Assembly (NCBI RefSeq): GCF_020882015.2
Contig: NZ_CP086555.2
Location: 62,001-126,000, forward strand
Source: Candidatus Borrelia undatumii
Lineage (GTDB): Bacteria; Spirochaetota; Spirochaetia; Borreliales; Borreliaceae
DNA: 64,000 nucleotides
Direction of reading: 5' to 3'
Shown: positions 39,744 to 49,209 of the stretch, piece by piece
Numbering within the stretch: position 1 is the first letter of the stretch
How the letters are laid out: the number at the start of each line of letters is the position of its first letter
The notes under the pieces: generated by a model
Seen by the model: the letters and a program-made list of their open reading frames with translations, nothing else
Database searches by the model: none
What the model was told of the DNA's origin: nothing
Translations under genes and position numbers: made by a program

Positions 39744-41096
39744 GTGCTCAAAAGAATTAATATAGTCACGATGATGGCAATGGTGGCAGTTAGTGCCTAT
39801 CCTTACAATTACTCAATGAGGTATAAAAATGACAAGGTTGACAAATACCATTTTGAGTCGCTGAACGACGGCTTTGGGTTTTCGTTTAGTGACTTTTTTG
39901 ATGATCTCAGGAGTGGTTCTTTAATATTCACCCATGAGTCAAAACATAATTTCATAATAAACGCAGAAGCCCACATGCTAACTTTTAGAGGATATAAAGA
40001 TGATCCAGAACAAATTAGAAGAAGAGTTGACCTTTTTGAAGTTGGCTTTATGTATTATTTTCCATTTCTAATGAAAACAGGAGAAGGGTACTTTGGAGAG
40101 ATTAACATAGGCGTTGGTATCAAAAATTTGCTCTACGGGAACTGGGGCGGAAGATTGATGCAACAATTGGTACACTTTTTTTTAAGGCAATGGCGCCCAT
40201 TCCCTGTCAGCTATGAAAAATATGATTACAGGGGCTTTTTAAGCACGGCAATAAGCTATTCTTATATGAGATTATTAAATTTTGAAACTTATGCTGACAT
40301 ATCATACTCTATGGATTATTTTTTCAAAACAAGTATTGGAATAGATCTTAAAAATAAGGCCATAGGGCTTGAAACTAAACTTTTTTATCAAACTCAAAGC
40401 GAGATACACAACATAAAGACATATGCAAAAGTACAAAAAGCAGAGAGTGGAATCGGAATTCAATACAGACTTTACTCTAAAAATTTCTTTACAACAAACA
40501 ATCTTAATTTAATAAACTTTTCAAATAAGAATAATTTCTTAAGTGTAGGGGGATTTGGCATATCCTTGACACATGAATATGACAATAATCTGGAAAATGA
40601 CTTTCATATTCATGATCAAAATTTTTCTTTCGGATATGAACTTATGATTCCACTACAAATAAGAAGCCTAGTGTATTACAAAATCATGCCTGAATTAAAG
40701 TGTTACTTTGCTATTGCCACAAATTATGATATTGATATAACCGAGATAAATAGTTTTGCAAATAGATTTTCGTCTGGAATAAAATATGCATTATTTACAA
40801 AAGATTTATTTACAATATACATAAGTTCCGGTATATTTTTATCCTATAACAAGGACAATAAAGACATTAAATCCGTTTATAGACCTTTAAAAGTAAAAGA
40901 CACATTCCAAATGGGGCTTGAATTTGAACCCGGTATATTAATAGAAACATTTAAATACAATAAGGCAACATACAATTTCAAAATATTTACAAAAATAAAC
41001 TACTCTTCTCTTGTCTACAACACAGACACTAACAAATTAGATAAACAAAAATTGACTTTTCATTACATCGGCATTGGTATGGAAATCAAAGCGTAA
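39744..41096 (+). CDS. Probable outer-membrane beta-barrel-type protein, unknown
   Basis: About 450 residues. A signal peptide (LKRINIVTMMAMVAVSA) is followed by a mature part rich in aromatic residues and in alternating hydrophobic strands (SISYSYMRLLNFETYADIS is typical), ending in a strand, which suggests a barrel. The start is uncertain: TTG 39735, GTG 39744 and ATG 39771 are all in frame, and none has a strong ribosome site. A TACAAT-like -10 lies at 39725-39731. It stands alone between divergent thiolase and convergent dnaB. Confidence 0.65.
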   Translation: MLKRINIVTMMAMVAVSAYPYNYSMRYKNDKVDKYHFESLNDGFGFSFSDFFDDLRSGSLIFTHESKHNFIINAEAHMLTFRGYKDDPEQIRRRVDLFEVGFMYYFPFLMKTGEGYFGEINIGVGIKNLLYGNWGGRLMQQLVHFFLRQWRPFPVSYEKYDYRGFLSTAISYSYMRLLNFETYADISYSMDYFFKTSIGIDLKNKAIGLETKLFYQTQSEIHNIKTYAKVQKAESGIGIQYRLYSKNFFTTNNLNLINFSNKNNFLSVGGFGISLTHEYDNNLENDFHIHDQNFSFGYELMIPLQIRSLVYYKIMPELKCYFAIATNYDIDITEINSFANRFSSGIKYALFTKDLFTIYISSGIFLSYNKDNKDIKSVYRPLKVKDTFQMGLEFEPGILIETFKYNKATYNFKIFTKINYSSLVYNTDTNKLDKQKLTFHYIGIGMEIKA

Positions 41097-41144
41097 GCTT
41101 TCCCATACTCAACATAAAAACCTCAAATAGATATCCTTCAAACC

Positions 41145-42521
41145 CTAATACTCACTGTCCTTATTAACAAAGCTGACAACATGAGGCAAAAACAATACAT
41201 CAACCCTTCCCGTTGGGCCATTTCTATGCTTGGCAACAATAACCTGAGTTTGTGCTGCTGGGGTCTCTTCGCCAAAAGAGCTGCTTTTTAAATCCTTGTC
41301 TCTGTGAAGCAATATAACAACGTCAGCGTCCTGTTCTAATGCCCCCGATTCTCTTAAACTTGCAAGATTAGGCTCTCTCCCCTCAGTATCCCTTGTAAGC
41401 TGAGAAAGTGCAACTATAGGGATCTTAAGCTCTCTTGCAAGCTCCTTAAGAGCCTTACTAATTGAAGCCACTTGCTCATGCCTTGGAAGATTCCTAGCTT
41501 CAAGAGAAACAAGGCTAATATAATCAATAAAGATTATATCTACGCCAGAAAATTTTTTTAGTTTCCTAGCTTGAGTCGCTAACGCCAACAAACTCATATT
41601 AGCGGTATCTGCGATATAAAGCTCAGCATTACTAATATCGTTTGCTGCATTATTTAATGCCTGAATTTCACGTCCAGACAATATGCTATTTTGTACCTTA
41701 AAGCTATCAATATTTGCCCTGGATGCCATTATTCTCTTTACTAAAGCATCTGAAGTCATCTCAAGAGAAAAAAAACCCACCTTATGTCTTTTATTATTTC
41801 TTAATGCAATATTTGACGCAATGTTTAATGCAAATGCTGTCTTACCAACACTGGGGCGAGCACCTATGATAATAAAATCACTATCTCTAAAACCCCCTAT
41901 AAGATCATCAACTTTTCGAAAACCACTTAAAATTCCAAAATTAGCTTCCTTGGTTTTCATACTTCTCTCATATATTTCAGAATGTACTCTTTCAACAACA
42001 GCTTTTGCATGATGTAGATTTGTGTTAGCATAATCCAATTCAATTGAAAGAACCTGCCTCTGCGCTTCTTCTACAAACTGGTCAATTTTTTTTGTAGAAT
42101 CATTTGCCAAATCATTAAGCTCTCTAGCAATTTTAGAAACATCCCTTCTAATACGATATTCCTTAATAATTTTTACATGTGTATTCACTGTTTTATCCGT
42201 TGGAAGGTACCCCGACAAAAGACTTAAATAATCCTGAAATCCCGCTAAAGTTTTAAAATCACCCAAAAGCTGAGACCTAGGAGCTAAAGCAGACACCTCT
42301 TCAAAAACAGTTATCGGATCTATGTTTTCTCTCTTCTCGTAAAGAGACAACATGGCCCTAAAAATCATCCGATGCGTGCTGTTATAAAAGTCATCCGACT
42401 TCAAATACAGAGAGGCTTCTTCTAATTTCTCCGGATTATAAAATATACTAGAAATGACTGACTTCTCCGCCCCATCATTAAAAAAAAGCATAGGAGCACT
42501 ACTTACGGAAGCAAAAGCCAC
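41145..42521 (-). CDS. dnaB: Replicative DNA helicase DnaB
   Basis: 458 residues. N-terminal helical domain (20-115) and RecA-like motor with Walker A GARPSVGKTAFAL (about 208-220), Walker B DIIFIDYISLV, and the DnaB signature SQLTRDTEGREPNLASLRESG (shown here in part: GREPNLASLRESG). The hexamer unwinds DNA at the fork. It starts at GTG 42521 and ends the rpsF-ssb-rpsR-rplI operon. Confidence 0.95.
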   Translation of the reverse strand: MAFASVSSAPMLFFNDGAEKSVISSIFYNPEKLEEASLYLKSDDFYNSTHRMIFRAMLSLYEKRENIDPITVFEEVSALAPRSQLLGDFKTLAGFQDYLSLLSGYLPTDKTVNTHVKIIKEYRIRRDVSKIARELNDLANDSTKKIDQFVEEAQRQVLSIELDYANTNLHHAKAVVERVHSEIYERSMKTKEANFGILSGFRKVDDLIGGFRDSDFIIIGARPSVGKTAFALNIASNIALRNNKRHKVGFFSLEMTSDALVKRIMASRANIDSFKVQNSILSGREIQALNNAANDISNAELYIADTANMSLLALATQARKLKKFSGVDIIFIDYISLVSLEARNLPRHEQVASISKALKELARELKIPIVALSQLTRDTEGREPNLASLRESGALEQDADVVILLHRDKDLKSSSFGEETPAAQTQVIVAKHRNGPTGRVDVLFLPHVVSFVNKDSEY

Positions 42522-42532
42522 AAGCCATACCT

Positions 42533-43030
42533 CTACTCGACCTCCTTTTCGACTTTCCTAGACTTTCTTATAGTATTCTTCTGCTCTTCCTTTTTTATCT
42601 CAACCTTAATAATAGAATTAATTCCCTCATAAAGCTTAACAGTCACCTCATAGACACCAAAAGTTTTTAACATACCATGGTGTATCTCTATTTTCCTTCT
42701 CTCTACTTCAAATCCAAGCTTCAAAAGCTCATCAGAAATATTTGAGCTATTAATGCTATGAAATAGCTTTCCCCCCTCACTCGACTGCATAACAAATTCT
42801 AGACTAACAGCATCAAGCTTATCTTTAAGCTCAAGAGCCATCTTTCTTTTCGTCTCCTGCCTCTTAAGTATTGCCCTCTTCTTTTGCCTAAAAATATCAA
42901 CATTATGTTTATTTGAAAAAACAGCAAACCCCTTAGGCAATAAATAATTCCTAGCAAACCCATCCTTCACATCAACAGTGTCACCCTCTTTGCCAAGATT
43001 AACAAAATCTCCCTTTAAAATTACTTTCAT
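42533..43030 (-). CDS. rplI: Ribosomal protein L9
   Basis: 165 residues. The N-terminal domain [17 protein letters not shown] and the [13 protein letters not shown] motif are diagnostic. The long central helix and C-terminal domain follow, and the tail is Lys/Glu-rich and longer than the 149 residues of E. coli. It lies between rpsR and dnaB in one operon. Confidence 0.96.
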   Translation of the reverse strand: MKVILKGDFVNLGKEGDTVDVKDGFARNYLLPKGFAVFSNKHNVDIFRQKKRAILKRQETKRKMALELKDKLDAVSLEFVMQSSEGGKLFHSINSSNISDELLKLGFEVERRKIEIHHGMLKTFGVYEVTVKLYEGINSIIKVEIKKEEQKNTIRKSRKVEKEVE

Positions 43031-43050
43031 ATTCTCTCCTCAACCACCTC

Positions 43051-43341
43051 TTACCTCTTCACAAAAGGAAGCAAAGCCATATACCTAGCTTTCTTAATTT
43101 CTAATGCAAGACGCCGCTGGTGCTTAGCAGATGTACCCGTAATTCTTCTGGGTAATATCTTGCCCTGCTCCGTAATAAATTTTTTAAGGAAATCAAACTC
43201 TTTAAAATCTGGAACCCTATCCATATCACAAAATTTACATGTTTTTTTCCTAAAGAACCTGAAATTAGGATTCTTCTTAAAACTATCCTGATGCCCATCG
43301 GGCCGAGACTCCCTCTGCTGAAACTCTCTATCCTTGTACAT
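43051..43341 (-). CDS. rpsR: Ribosomal protein S18
   Basis: 96 residues. Has the core [19 protein letters not shown] ([12 protein letters not shown] after it), diagnostic of S18, plus a Cys pair (CKFCD). S18 pairs with S6 on the 30S platform. ATG 43341 follows AGGGGGTGG. A longer open frame upstream overlaps ssb out of frame and is not coding. Confidence 0.95.
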   Translation of the reverse strand: MYKDREFQQRESRPDGHQDSFKKNPNFRFFRKKTCKFCDMDRVPDFKEFDFLKKFITEQGKILPRRITGTSAKHQRRLALEIKKARYMALLPFVKR

Positions 43342-43351
43342 AAACCACCCC

Positions 43352-43789
43352 CTAAAAAGGTATATCCTCGTTAAAACTGTCATCAAAGTCAATATCCTTA
43401 AATGTATCTGACTTCTTATAACCCTCAAATCCAACATTACCCGTGTTTTGTGCAGCAGGCGCCCCCCCAAACATTTGAAGCTCATCTACTAAAACACTAA
43501 TCTTGCTTCTCTTGTCTCCAGTGCTTCTATCCTGCCAACTCTCGTATTTCAAAGAACCACTTACCACAATTGACTTTCCCTTCTTAAGAAAAGCACTAAG
43601 GCTCTCCGCCCTCTTCGAGAAAACAACGCACTCAAAAAACTGAGCATGATCAATCCACTCATCATTCTTCTTCATTCTCCTGTTATTAGCCAACCCAAAC
43701 TTAAGAACAGCCATGCCCGTTTCCGTGTATGTGAGCTCAGAATCCCTAGTAAGTCTGCCGGATAATACCAATGAATTAATATCTGCCAT
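43352..43789 (-). CDS. ssb: Single-stranded DNA-binding protein
   Basis: 145 residues. OB fold in residues 1-105 ([19 protein letters not shown], then [16 protein letters not shown]), a short linker, and the acidic C-terminal tip [10 protein letters not shown] that recruits repair and replication proteins. Ten bases separate it from both rpsF and rpsR, the common bacterial order. Confidence 0.95.
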   Translation of the reverse strand: MADINSLVLSGRLTRDSELTYTETGMAVLKFGLANNRRMKKNDEWIDHAQFFECVVFSKRAESLSAFLKKGKSIVVSGSLKYESWQDRSTGDKRSKISVLVDELQMFGGAPAAQNTGNVGFEGYKKSDTFKDIDFDDSFNEDIPF

Positions 43790-43799
43790 TTAAATTCCC

Positions 43800-44210
43800 T
43801 TAATTTTCCTTAACATCGGCACCAGCACCGGCCTCTGATAACTCCTTCTCCCTACTATCCTTAAACTCCCTATTATCTTTAAACTCCCTAAAACCCTTTC
43901 TCTTAACCTTCCTGGTATTAATCTTTTTATTAACCTTAATAAGAATCATATACCTTAACAAATTTTTAATAAGCTTCAACTGTGCTTCAAATTCCCCTAA
44001 ATTATCACCGTCCATTTTAAACTCTATTATCTCATACCTACCACGCTTCTGTTTCTTAATAGGGTACTCCAAAGACCTCTCTCCAAGAGAACTTTCAACA
44101 ATATCACTAGCATTAAAAGCCACCAATTGTCTACGAACTTCCTCCAAGGCCTCCTTATACTCAAGCTCTTCACTCCTAAACAAAAAGCAAGACTCATATT
44201 TTCTTATCAT
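43800..44210 (-). CDS. rpsF: Ribosomal protein S6
   Basis: 136 residues. The S6 fold occupies 1-100 (RKYESCFLFRSEE at the start). The C-terminal 35 residues are an extra basic and acidic tail that includes a tandem repeat of Arg-Glu-Phe-Lys-Asp. AAGGAG precedes ATG, and a good promoter lies 66 bases upstream. It heads the rpsF-ssb-rpsR-rplI-dnaB operon. Confidence 0.95.
   Translation of the reverse strand: MIRKYESCFLFRSEELEYKEALEEVRRQLVAFNASDIVESSLGERSLEYPIKKQKRGRYEIIEFKMDGDNLGEFEAQLKLIKNLLRYMILIKVNKKINTRKVKRKGFREFKDNREFKDSREKELSEAGAGADVKEN
43851..43886 (-). repeat. 18-base tandem duplication in the rpsF tail
   Basis: Two 18-base copies (43851-43868 and 43869-43886) differ at two positions and encode REFKDN and REFKDS in the S6 C-terminal tail. 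On the mRNA each copy carries AGGGAG, a Shine-Dalgarno-like element. Copy number may differ between strains. Confidence 0.8.
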
Positions 44211-44245
44211 TCTAACTCCTTATGGTCTTTAACGCACCACAAACC

Positions 44246-44259
44246 CCACAAGCCTGTGG
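44246..44259 (-). promoter_or_regulatory. Hairpin in the rpsF leader
   Basis: In the 5' leader of the rpsF mRNA, CCACA and TGTGG pair around a four-base loop (plus-strand 44246-44250 and 44255-44259). Leaders of rpsF operons often carry an S6:S18-binding structure for feedback control. I see the hairpin, but I could not confirm the conserved motif, so the function is inference. Confidence 0.35.
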
Positions 44260-44275
44260 CAAAGGTCATTTAAGT

Positions 44276-44304
44276 AGTATATAAGAGTGTCTAACTTTTT
44301 TCAA
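44276..44304 (-). promoter_or_regulatory. rpsF operon promoter
   Basis: Minus strand TTGAAA (44304-44299), 17-base spacer, TATACT (44281-44276), a near-consensus sigma-70 promoter. Transcription would begin near 44269, giving a leader of about 60 bases before the rpsF ATG. Confidence 0.75.
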
Positions 44305-44421
44305 TATCGGAAAACCCTTTCAAGAAAACCACCCACACCCAAAGCAACCAGAAGACCTACATCCATCATCCTTGCTAAGGGCTTTTTGACAAACCAAAAA
44401 CTTTAGTTAAGTTTACTGTTC

Positions 44422-46113
44422 CTACTCATCATCTTCTTTAGTAAGCCTATAACGCTTTCCTGTTTTGCCTCTCTTTTCAAGCTTGTCATCCTCCTTCATT
44501 TCAACATATGCTTTAATCCCCTGTTTCACATGATCAGACGCAGCAACAACACTGGCTTTAAAAAGCTTTCTGGGAGAATAATTCTCAAGCGCTTGCCTTA
44601 TGTAATAAACATGAGTTCCATAAGTAATTCTAATCGCATTTCCACTCGCAACAACGTCCAAAGCTCCTGTTTCCTTCAGTAAATCGTGAGAAACGAGTTC
44701 AGGGCTAAACACCGTGAATCTTAAATCCGTTGACACGACATCAAACTCTTGTATATTATCAAGACCCCCAAGTCCTTGAACTACAAGATGTGCCACTCCA
44801 ATTCCCTCAACTTTCCCCTCGTTTCCTCCAAAAAATGGCTCGTCAACACCGAAAATCTGAAAATCAAAATAATTATAAAGCCACTTAAAGGTAAAGTAGT
44901 ACAGCAAAAAAAATGCAAACCCTAGGGGCAATGCATAAATCCAATTTGTCTTATCGTGCCCTTGCAATATTCCAAACATAAAGAAGTCGAAAAACCCAGT
45001 AGAAAATGTGGCTCCAATTGCAATGCCAAAAAAATTGGCAATCAATAAAGCAAGTCCTGTGTAAATGGAATGCACAAAGTAGAGCAAAGGTGCGGTAAAA
45101 ACAAATAAGAACTCTAAAGGCTCTGTAATTCCCATAAGAAAGGCTGTAAGCGCCCCTGAAAAAAGGAGAGACGAGATTTTACTCTTCTCCTCATAAATAA
45201 TTCCCTTGTAAACACCAAAAGCTGCTCCAGGCAAACCAAACATAATGGAAAGGTAAAACCCACCCCAATATCTAGCAATACCCGGATAGAATTTAGTAAG
45301 TTGTGGATCGGACAACTGCGCATAGAATATATTTTTAATACCGCCGACCGATTGCCCATTAATAAGCTCAGTCCCACCCAAAGAAGTAAAATTAAAAGGA
45401 AATGAAAGAATAGTGTGAAGTCCCAAAGGAATAAATATTCTATTTAAAACACCATAGAGAAAACTACCAAAATAATCAAACCTAGAAATAAAAACCCCGA
45501 AAGAAGTAATTACCTCATCAAGATTCGGCCAAATCAAAGAAAACACTATCCCTAAAAAAATACAAAAGGGGTAAACTACCACGGGAACAAACCTAACCCC
45601 CGAAAAAAAACTAAAAGGCATCGGCAATTTAGTCCCACAAAATCTGTTATGTAAATATCCAACTAAAAGCCCGACTAACAGAGAGCCAACGACACCCGTA
45701 TTCAAAGTTTGAATGCCAAGAAAATTGATTTGGCCGATAGAAGACATCAAACCAGGTTCAACAAGTTCTGAAAATACACCAAGAAAATAATTCCCAGTAA
45801 CATTAAAAATCAAATACCCAACAAGTGCTGAAAGAGCAGCAGGACCCTTTTGAGCTCTCGCAACTCCCACAGCAATTCCTACGACAAGTAGTAACGGAAT
45901 ATTTAAGATAATAATATTGCCTGCGGTCTTCATAAGACCTAACACGCCCTGCAAAACAATGTTGTCAATGTAAACCAAACTAGAAGGATTTGACATCACT
46001 GACCCAATACCCAACATTAAACAAGAAACTGGCAAAACGGAAATTGGCAAATTTATCGCACTTGCAAACTTCTGAATCTTTGCAAACCTAAGCACTCTTA
46101 AAAAATTTATCAC
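44422..46113 (-). CDS. malX: PTS glucose/maltose-family IICB protein with Cys-less IIB domain
   Basis: The IIC domain (residues 1 to about 400) is a polytopic glucose-family permease that begins INLPISVLPVSCLMLGIG and contains the sugar-site region (GITEPLEFLFVFTAPLL). A IIB domain follows (about 430-510, LDNIQEFDVVSTDLRFTVF). Here the phosphorylated Cys (normally in a Cys-Ile-Thr-Arg-Leu-Arg type motif) is Val460, the Arg is Asp, and no other Cys exists in the domain. GTG 46113 follows GGAGAGGAG; ATG 46128 is possible. Starts further up lie before the -10 box. Sugar specificity is unknown. Confidence 0.88.
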   Translation of the reverse strand: MINFLRVLRFAKIQKFASAINLPISVLPVSCLMLGIGSVMSNPSSLVYIDNIVLQGVLGLMKTAGNIIILNIPLLLVVGIAVGVARAQKGPAALSALVGYLIFNVTGNYFLGVFSELVEPGLMSSIGQINFLGIQTLNTGVVGSLLVGLLVGYLHNRFCGTKLPMPFSFFSGVRFVPVVVYPFCIFLGIVFSLIWPNLDEVITSFGVFISRFDYFGSFLYGVLNRIFIPLGLHTILSFPFNFTSLGGTELINGQSVGGIKNIFYAQLSDPQLTKFYPGIARYWGGFYLSIMFGLPGAAFGVYKGIIYEEKSKISSLLFSGALTAFLMGITEPLEFLFVFTAPLLYFVHSIYTGLALLIANFFGIAIGATFSTGFFDFFMFGILQGHDKTNWIYALPLGFAFFLLYYFTFKWLYNYFDFQIFGVDEPFFGGNEGKVEGIGVAHLVVQGLGGLDNIQEFDVVSTDLRFTVFSPELVSHDLLKETGALDVVASGNAIRITYGTHVYYIRQALENYSPRKLFKASVVAASDHVKQGIKAYVEMKEDDKLEKRGKTGKRYRLTKEDDE

Positions 46114-46146
46114 TTCGCTCCTCTCCATCCAAAAACTCAAAGTAGC

Positions 46147-46152
46147 ATTATA
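46147..46152 (-). promoter_or_regulatory. -10 element upstream of malX
   Basis: A perfect TATAAT on the minus strand (46152-46147), with only a weak TTCTCA at 17 bases upstream as -35. It places the malX start downstream of about 46140, which argues against the longer open frame that begins at 46188. Confidence 0.5.
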
Positions 46153-46342
46153 TAACTTTTTTTCAAATTTGAGAAGGAAATTAAACAATGAATAGTTAAC
46201 TTAATTTACCCCCACCTCTACCCTCAGACTAAAACTGTACAATTATTTCCTGTACTTGCTTGAATTATGGTCTTTTTGAATTAATAATACTGCATGGGGG
46301 AAGGTTTACGTTTACAAAAAGGCAAAAGTGGGAGGTGATTTT

Positions 46343-47032
46343 ATGTTTCTTAAAGACAAGGAGCGAGGATCGTACGTGTATCAGGTACCCCAAAACGAAT
46401 TATTCAGTGCAGTGTCTCACCTATTTGGAGTCATCTTATCTGTGGTGGGTACCACCATCCTCATTACCCTATCTATTTCTGCAAAAAAACAATTTCATGC
46501 AGTGGTATTTCTTGTTTATGGATTTTCAATGATACTGCTATACACAATGAGCACTTTTTACCACATCTCTATGAAGGGGAGCAAGATAAAAAAGATATTT
46601 AGGAAACTTGATCATATCTCCATATTTATGTTGATAGCTGGCACCTATACTCCACCCTGTTTAATTCTTATGCCAAATGTTTATGGAAAAATAATTCTTT
46701 TAACTGTTTGGGTAATTGCCATTTTAGGAATCGTCTTTAAATTGATATACGTAAACAGTCCCGGCTGGTTTAATGGTCTAATATTCATACTCATGGGGTG
46801 GGCGATCGTGTTTGGTATCGATTTTATTTACAATACCCTTCCTCCAAAAGGATTTCTATGGCTGGTACTAGGGGGTGTTCTTTACACAACAGGAGGAATC
46901 GTATATGCAATAAGTAAAAAATTTGATCCAATGGTGGGTATGAGAATACATGATGCTTTTCACATCCTGATCCTGCTAGCTTCCTTTTCCCACTTCTGGT
47001 TCATGTTAAACCACGTACTACCTGCTGATTAA
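46343..47032 (+). CDS. Hemolysin III / PAQR-family membrane protein
   Basis: 229 residues with seven predicted transmembrane helices. The family's conserved Ser-His (SHLFGV), His (TFYHIS region) and final His residues ([19 protein letters not shown]) are present; in PAQR enzymes these bind zinc in a hydrolase-like site. ATG 46343 follows GGGAGGTGA. The name hemolysin III comes from a Bacillus cereus homologue and should not be taken as proof of cell lysis. It converges with rseP after two bases. Confidence 0.9.
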   Translation: MFLKDKERGSYVYQVPQNELFSAVSHLFGVILSVVGTTILITLSISAKKQFHAVVFLVYGFSMILLYTMSTFYHISMKGSKIKKIFRKLDHISIFMLIAGTYTPPCLILMPNVYGKIILLTVWVIAILGIVFKLIYVNSPGWFNGLIFILMGWAIVFGIDFIYNTLPPKGFLWLVLGGVLYTTGGIVYAISKKFDPMVGMRIHDAFHILILLASFSHFWFMLNHVLPAD

Positions 47033-47034
47033 GT

Positions 47035-48324
47035 TTATCTTAAGGCAATGCTTAAGTCGTTGAAAAGACCCAGAATAAAAAGACCCAAAACCAAAAAAAC
47101 TCCGATGCTGTAGAAATAGTAAATGGATCTTGCCTTAAATCTTTTTCCACGTAAAATTTCAACCAGGCTGATAAGTATTTGACCTCCATCAAATATTGGG
47201 ATTACAATAAGAAATAAATTCATACCAGCAACTAACAAATTAAAAATGGCAACGGTATTAAGCCAGTATAGCACTCCAAGAGAAGAAGAACCAGAAAGCA
47301 TACTAATAACCCTGACAGGGCCCACAATATTCCTAAAGTTTTTTTTAAAATTTATTAATAAGTCAAAAATAGAATACAGAATGTTACCCAAAACACCCAA
47401 AATTTTATTAAAAGAATTTGCAACAGCAATCCCAAAATTATCTGCTCTAATCAATCTTTCTAAACGAGGCAAGAAATACACCCCTAAAAGTTTATTCGTA
47501 TCTTGAAATACCAATTTTGAAGTCAAAATTGTTCCACCTCTATCATATCTAATCTCTGCCACATCATCAAAATTGAGATTCGTAACGAAATCACGTAGCT
47601 GTTTATTATTACTCAAAGCAACATTATTGATACTTACTATTTTATCATTCTCACTCATACCTGCAACTTCTGCTGGAGAATTTGGTTCAACTTTAGATAC
47701 AACAAGATCTACCCAAGGATTAATTTCATTGAAAAATTTTTCTAAATTCAAATGTTCTTCAAAACTAATTTTCTCACTATCCCTCAAAACTGTGAAAGTC
47801 GTTCTGCCTTCTTCTATGGGAATAGCTCTCTTTAAATCGGAAAAATAATTTATATCGCTTTTATTAACACCTAAAATAACATCTCCATCTTTAAATTTAC
47901 TCAAAGCACCATGACTTGCAACGGTTATTTTGTTAGAATAATCAAAGGATGTAACTCCTATAATATCTGTTGCAATAAAGATAATAAATGCCAGAATTAA
48001 ATTAAAAAGAGGGCCAGCGAAATATATTAATATCCTCTTAAAATTAGAAATACCGAAAATAGAATCTTTGTCTGCTTCGATTTGCCTGTTCAATTTAAGC
48101 TCATTCTCCAAATGTTCAGATCCTTTAAGCCTACAGTATCCTCCCAAAAAAATCGGAGAAAATCTATATTCCGTATCCCCCATTTTAAACTTAAAAATGC
48201 TAGGACCCATTCCAATAGAAAAAACTTCAACCTTAACCTTAAAAAGCTTTGCAAATAAAAAATGACCTAACTCATGGACGAACACTATTAAAGTAAAACC
48301 CAAAATACCAAGCAAAATATACAT
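47035..48324 (-). CDS. rseP: Site-2 zinc metalloprotease RseP
   Basis: 429 residues. N-terminal helix with HELGHF (His-Glu-x-x-His, about 18-22), at least one PDZ domain (about 195-280, with a second degenerate one before it), and the C-terminal zinc Asp in IPIFDGGQ. Intramembrane protease that trims anti-sigma factors and remnant signal peptides. It is the last gene of the rpsB operon and follows cdsA, as in many bacteria. Confidence 0.93.
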   Translation of the reverse strand: MYILLGILGFTLIVFVHELGHFLFAKLFKVKVEVFSIGMGPSIFKFKMGDTEYRFSPIFLGGYCRLKGSEHLENELKLNRQIEADKDSIFGISNFKRILIYFAGPLFNLILAFIIFIATDIIGVTSFDYSNKITVASHGALSKFKDGDVILGVNKSDINYFSDLKRAIPIEEGRTTFTVLRDSEKISFEEHLNLEKFFNEINPWVDLVVSKVEPNSPAEVAGMSENDKIVSINNVALSNNKQLRDFVTNLNFDDVAEIRYDRGGTILTSKLVFQDTNKLLGVYFLPRLERLIRADNFGIAVANSFNKILGVLGNILYSIFDLLINFKKNFRNIVGPVRVISMLSGSSSLGVLYWLNTVAIFNLLVAGMNLFLIVIPIFDGGQILISLVEILRGKRFKARSIYYFYSIGVFLVLGLFILGLFNDLSIALR

Positions 48325-48342
48325 AAATTACCCCTAACACTT

Positions 48343-49209
48343 TTATGATAGACACAAATAAAATATAGGTCCTGCTAAAAGAAACGAATCAATTGAATCA
48401 AGAGCACCTCCTCTACCAGGGATAATATTTCCAGAATCCTTAACCGATGCGCTGCGCTTAAGCCCGGATTCAAATAAATCACCAACGATGGTAAAAAATC
48501 CTATTAAAACACCAAAAATTACGGCTTCTCCGTAGGTCAAATTTATAAACCCCCCGAATACTACAACTATTGCAACAAGAACAGAAAATAATATTCCACC
48601 TAAAAATCCCATTATAGTTTTATTGGGACTAATAATCGTGGGTCTATAACTATTTTTCCCTAAAAAGCACCCAAAAAGGTAGGCAAAGGTATCATTACCA
48701 CTCACCATGGAAAAAAGTATCAGTAAAAGAATAGGAGCTTTTGGTAAAGTGGTAATAGCAACAATAAATGAAACTAACATACCGGGATATATAAGAATAA
48801 AAACTATCGAGGTGGCCTGCGATAAAAAATTAACAATTTCATGCTCCTTAATGAACACTAAATTAACGATCCAATTGCTAAAAATCAAAATTATCACTAA
48901 ATAAAATATCATATTGATGCCTAGGTCAAAAATATTAAAATGTACATAAGTCAAAACTGGGGGCGATATTCCTAAAAAGAACGCCAATGTACTTGAAATA
49001 GAAGAAGACTTAACCTTAAGTAAATCATTGACTTCCTTTGCAGAAATCCCACTGAAAATAAAGATTAAAATATTGATAAATAAATAATTTCTAAACTCTA
49101 AAAATATTAAAAACAGAACCAGGGGCACAAAAAATAAAAATGTACCAAGCCGCTTAAGGAACGCCAATTTTTTAGACTTAAGTTCATACAAATTTTTTTT
49201 ATCTCCCAA
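48343..49209 (-). CDS. cdsA: Phosphatidate cytidylyltransferase
   Basis: 288 residues, about eight membrane helices. Makes CDP-diacylglycerol for phospholipids. The C-terminal signature is [20 protein letters not shown] and then ALDSIDSF. Compared with E. coli, PGHGG is PGRGG and the Asp-Arg pair is Asp-Ser. The Lys-Asp and the following Asp-x-x-Asp metal ligands are kept. It overlaps uppS by 11 bases. Confidence 0.93.
   Translation of the reverse strand: MGDKKNLYELKSKKLAFLKRLGTFLFFVPLVLFLIFLEFRNYLFINILIFIFSGISAKEVNDLLKVKSSSISSTLAFFLGISPPVLTYVHFNIFDLGINMIFYLVIILIFSNWIVNLVFIKEHEIVNFLSQATSIVFILIYPGMLVSFIVAITTLPKAPILLLILFSMVSGNDTFAYLFGCFLGKNSYRPTIISPNKTIMGFLGGILFSVLVAIVVVFGGFINLTYGEAVIFGVLIGFFTIVGDLFESGLKRSASVKDSGNIIPGRGGALDSIDSFLLAGPIFYLCLS

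Noticed and set aside
44398-44414. AAACTT/AAGTTT hairpin after malX as a terminator
   Set aside because: The stem has one G-C pair and is typical of chance in AT-rich DNA.
46128-46188. Longer N-terminus for the PTS protein starting at 46188
   Set aside because: It would lie upstream of and across the TATAAT at 46147-46152, and it has no ribosome site.
48420-48470. CdsA signature changes (PGRGG, Asp-Ser) as an inactive enzyme
   Set aside because: The metal-binding Asp residues and Lys-Asp are kept, and I recall similar variants in other bacteria, so loss of function is not supported.
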